In this document: piece after piece, positions 61,834 through 64,000 of the stretch
Layout of the letters: every line of letters starts with the position of its first letter
Numbering within the stretch: position 1 is the stretch's first letter
Source: Eucalyptus grandis
Taxonomy: Eukaryota > Streptophyta > Magnoliopsida > Myrtales > Myrtaceae
Direction of reading: 5' to 3'
DNA: 64,000 bases
NCBI RefSeq assembly: GCF_016545825.1
Contig: NC_052620.1
Coordinates: forward strand, 7,812,001-7,876,000
Position numbers and translations under genes: made by a program
The notes under the pieces: model-generated
Told to the model about the DNA's origin: nothing
Seen by the model: only the letters and a program-made list of their open reading frames with translations
The model's database searches: none

Positions 61834-62970
61834 GGCAAAAAAAAACAGGTCCCTTAAGGAAATATTATCTTTTTATTCACAAAAAAGAAAGGAGATCTTA
61901 ACATATTTTTAAAGTCACTGTCACTTATCGCTGGCCACCTAAAAGTGACTCAAAATTTCCAAGTCATGCCTTGCAAGACCCGTCAAATGATCAAGACATC
62001 ATATGTTCAAAAAGATACTTTTTCGCATGAAGAGATGGGATCCTGAAATGCGTGAGTCACGTTCGAGACCCCGAAACAAAAATAAAAATAAAAATGCGTG
62101 AGTCATGATACGGAGGCAGCGGCTTCAGATTTTGATGTATTCCCTTTGTTTTCTTTTCCTTTTTGCTCTCAAGATTGATGCTGTGCAAGTGAAAGTGGGT
62201 AATTGTCTTTTGGCAAAACGATCCTCAAGTAGAGACCATTTGAGATGAGTATGAATGCTTTATGAGCTGTTTCTCTTTAATATGGAACTTGAGGGGGCTA
62301 GAAAATATCTTATGCTGGCAATGAGCCATGAAAATAAACGTTGGAGGATGCCAAAGCTGTCTTAATTTCCTTTTCAGCGAAAATGTCTAAAGTCTAAGGT
62401 TTAAAGCTGTCGTAGTTGATCGAGGCCTATGTTTCCTTGTTTTTTTGCAAAGTTTCCAGTTTTCAGATCAACGAGGTTCTTCTTTCTTCCTTTCTAAGAT
62501 TTGCATTTGCCTATACTGCTCATTATTATTACTATCACTCAAAATTCAACTTAATAAACACATATATGTTCCGAATATTGAAGTTTTCTCTGTTCCGAGG
62601 GAGAAGAATAGAAATTTCTTGCTGTTCTCTAATGTGCATGTGCTGGTGAATCTGATGACATGCCAATGCAGCAAATTGAGTAGATACACACAATGATAAA
62701 TTATAATTAAAGATGATGATATATGGTAATGTGCAAGAATAATGCATGTTATATAGATCATGTAGATCGCTTACTTGAATAAATAATAATGTGGGTCTCA
62801 TGACGATGTTAAATGGTCCAAATGGACTTGTCTACGTAATCTTTATCTCATACTGGAAAATTTTCTGAATGGCAAGAGATGTGATTTATGGGTTCACACT
62901 TGACTATAGTGTAGCAGGTGACATGACTTCTTAGTCAATCTAGACTTAAAATTTTGGTCATCATTTTATG
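61834..62970. other. Upstream region of the RLP gene
   Basis: No supported gene is seen. Overlapping short frames at 62416-62801 on both strands lack motifs. AT-rich promoter-like sequence is present but no element could be named. Confidence 0.4.
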
Positions 62971-63130
62971 TTAGGTCAAAAGCAAGAGATTTCTTTCTTT
63001 GTTTTTTATAACCAACTGGAAATAATGAAAAATTGGAGAATAATGAGCACAAGTTTGTTATCACCTGAAACTTCAAGAGCAATTTTCTGTCGTCAAGAAG
63101 AAAAGAGGAACCATAATTTCATAGCAGTGG
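62971..63130 (-). repeat. Second copy of RLP 3'-flanking sequence
   Basis: AAAAGCAAGAGAT, ATTGGAGAATAATGAGCACA, ACTTCAAGAGCAAT/ATCTTCAATAGCAAT and TTTCATAGCA occur here and at 58600-58745 in the same order and orientation. This is where the 3' end of an upstream RLP paralogue would lie; its coding part is not found in the remaining window. Confidence 0.6.
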
Positions 63131-63360
63131 TATCGTCTTGAGAGGTGCGCGTCTCCAATCGTCTAATGTTCGGATCGTTTTGGAGCTCGTCGATATTCGT
63201 TAACGTCATTTTGGCATGCCTATCGATTTTCACCAACAAAAAGAAAGTGTTGGGTGCCATGGGTAATAGAGAAAAAAATACGAGTCTTCTTCAAAAACTT
63301 AAAGATGTGTAGGAGATTCAGCTTTCTCCCGGGATAATGAAAGAAAACAAATATTTAAAA
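63131..63360. other. Unrecognised spacer
   Basis: No frame, RNA gene or repeat is identified between the RLP-flank copy and the terminal MITE. Confidence 0.3.
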
Positions 63361-64000
63361 CTCCGTTCGTTTGGTGGAAAACAACTTTGAAGAAAATATT
63401 TTTCGAATTTTACGGCATTTGTTTTATGGAAAATGAATTAGTCGGGAAAAATATGTTCCAGTCAACAGAAAAAATCTTCTGAAATAGGGAAAAATGATTT
63501 CCGCTTTTCAAGTAGGGGAAAACATTTTCCTTACTCTCTCTCTCTTATCTCACACCCTTAGTAGCCCCATTTTCTTTTTTCTTTATTTTATTAAACTGAA
63601 CTTTTAATTCTTTTTCTTTTTTTTTTTACTTCATTCTTGGCCAATCATAGGCCACAATGATGGCTAGCAACCAGCTATAGGCAAGCTTAAGGCTCGCCAG
63701 CTCAGTGAGCATGAGCTGGCCACTCGATAAAATTGATGAGCGTGCGCCTTGCCACGGGCTCAAGGGAGCCTCACTTTGGCCGGTTGCCAATAGTTGCCAT
63801 GGCCGATGACCAACTAAAGAAGACAAAGGAGGAAAAGAAAAAAATAAAAGAAAACAATAAAAAGAAAAAGGAAAAAAAGAAAGAAAAGAGAAAAAAACTA
63901 AAAAATCGTTTTAAAAAAAATCAAATCCAATTTTTCATTGCAAATGTTTGAAAATATTTTCTGATTCATTTTCAAGTTTTAGCCGTACAACTGAAAAATA
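63361..64000. mobile_element. MITE, left part, running off the window
   Basis: It starts CTCCGTTCGTTTGGTGGAAAAC and continues with GAAAATATTTTTCG and GGGAAAAxxTxTTCC words. The core has GGCTCGCCAGCTCAGTGAGC-like palindromic sequence (63690) and a polypurine arm. Near the end AAAATATTTTCTGATTCATTTTC inverts the left arm, so the right terminus lies just beyond 64000. Confidence 0.6.

Overview
This window looks like repeat-rich nuclear DNA of a eudicot plant. No bacterial or organellar operon structure is visible. Nested Ty3/gypsy LTR retrotransposons, GC-rich-centred MITEs and a leucine-rich-repeat receptor-like protein (RLP) locus dominate. The MITE style (AT-rich inverted ends around a core rich in GGCGAGGCTCGCC-type words) recalls Myrtales, perhaps Myrtaceae; that placement is inference from pattern memory, not a search result.

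Layout. 1-772: the 3' end of a Copia-like element with its LTR. 1388-1697: MITE fragments. 1698-7318: a long, probably solo LTR on the minus strand (family C, copy C1). 8205-9235: a MULE-like MITE. 9592-16235: a second, oppositely oriented family C LTR (C3), preceded by a 174-bp duplication of its own start. 16560-17216, 36083-37688 and 56264-57310: three pieces of one AT-rich tract full of degenerate GTTGGTAA words, split by later insertions. 17217-36077: an 18.9-kb Tat/Ogre-type element (A) on the minus strand with perfect AAAAG target duplications, ORF1, gag, protease plus G-patch, a candidate intron, RT, two RNase H domains, integrase and 3'-UTR satellite repeats. Its right LTR carries a 717-bp hAT MITE with a perfect 8-bp duplication. 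37689-56258: a third family C LTR (C2), split by 43049-55433, a Tekay/Del-like chromovirus (B) with perfect GAACC duplications. B's 5' LTR is itself invaded by a 2.05-kb hAT-like element carrying pieces of two host genes.

The captured pieces are the most notable content. On the minus strand lie exons of a UBE2T/UBC37-type ubiquitin-conjugating enzyme (HPN motif and catalytic Cys codon kept) followed by exons of a TOM1/TOM3/THH1-type membrane protein, with intact-looking splice sites, between hAT-like subterminal repeats. This is a Pack-hAT gene chimera inside a retrotransposon LTR.

57315-63130 is a decayed RLP cluster: one nearly complete Cf/EIX2-class RLP gene (58954-61791, minus) broken by a single in-frame TAA, a downstream C-terminal remnant, and a second copy of the RLP 3'-flanking sequence upstream. 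63361-64000 is the start of another MITE. No tRNA, rRNA or CRISPR was seen. All retroelement reading frames contain stops or frameshifts, so none looks autonomous as sequenced.
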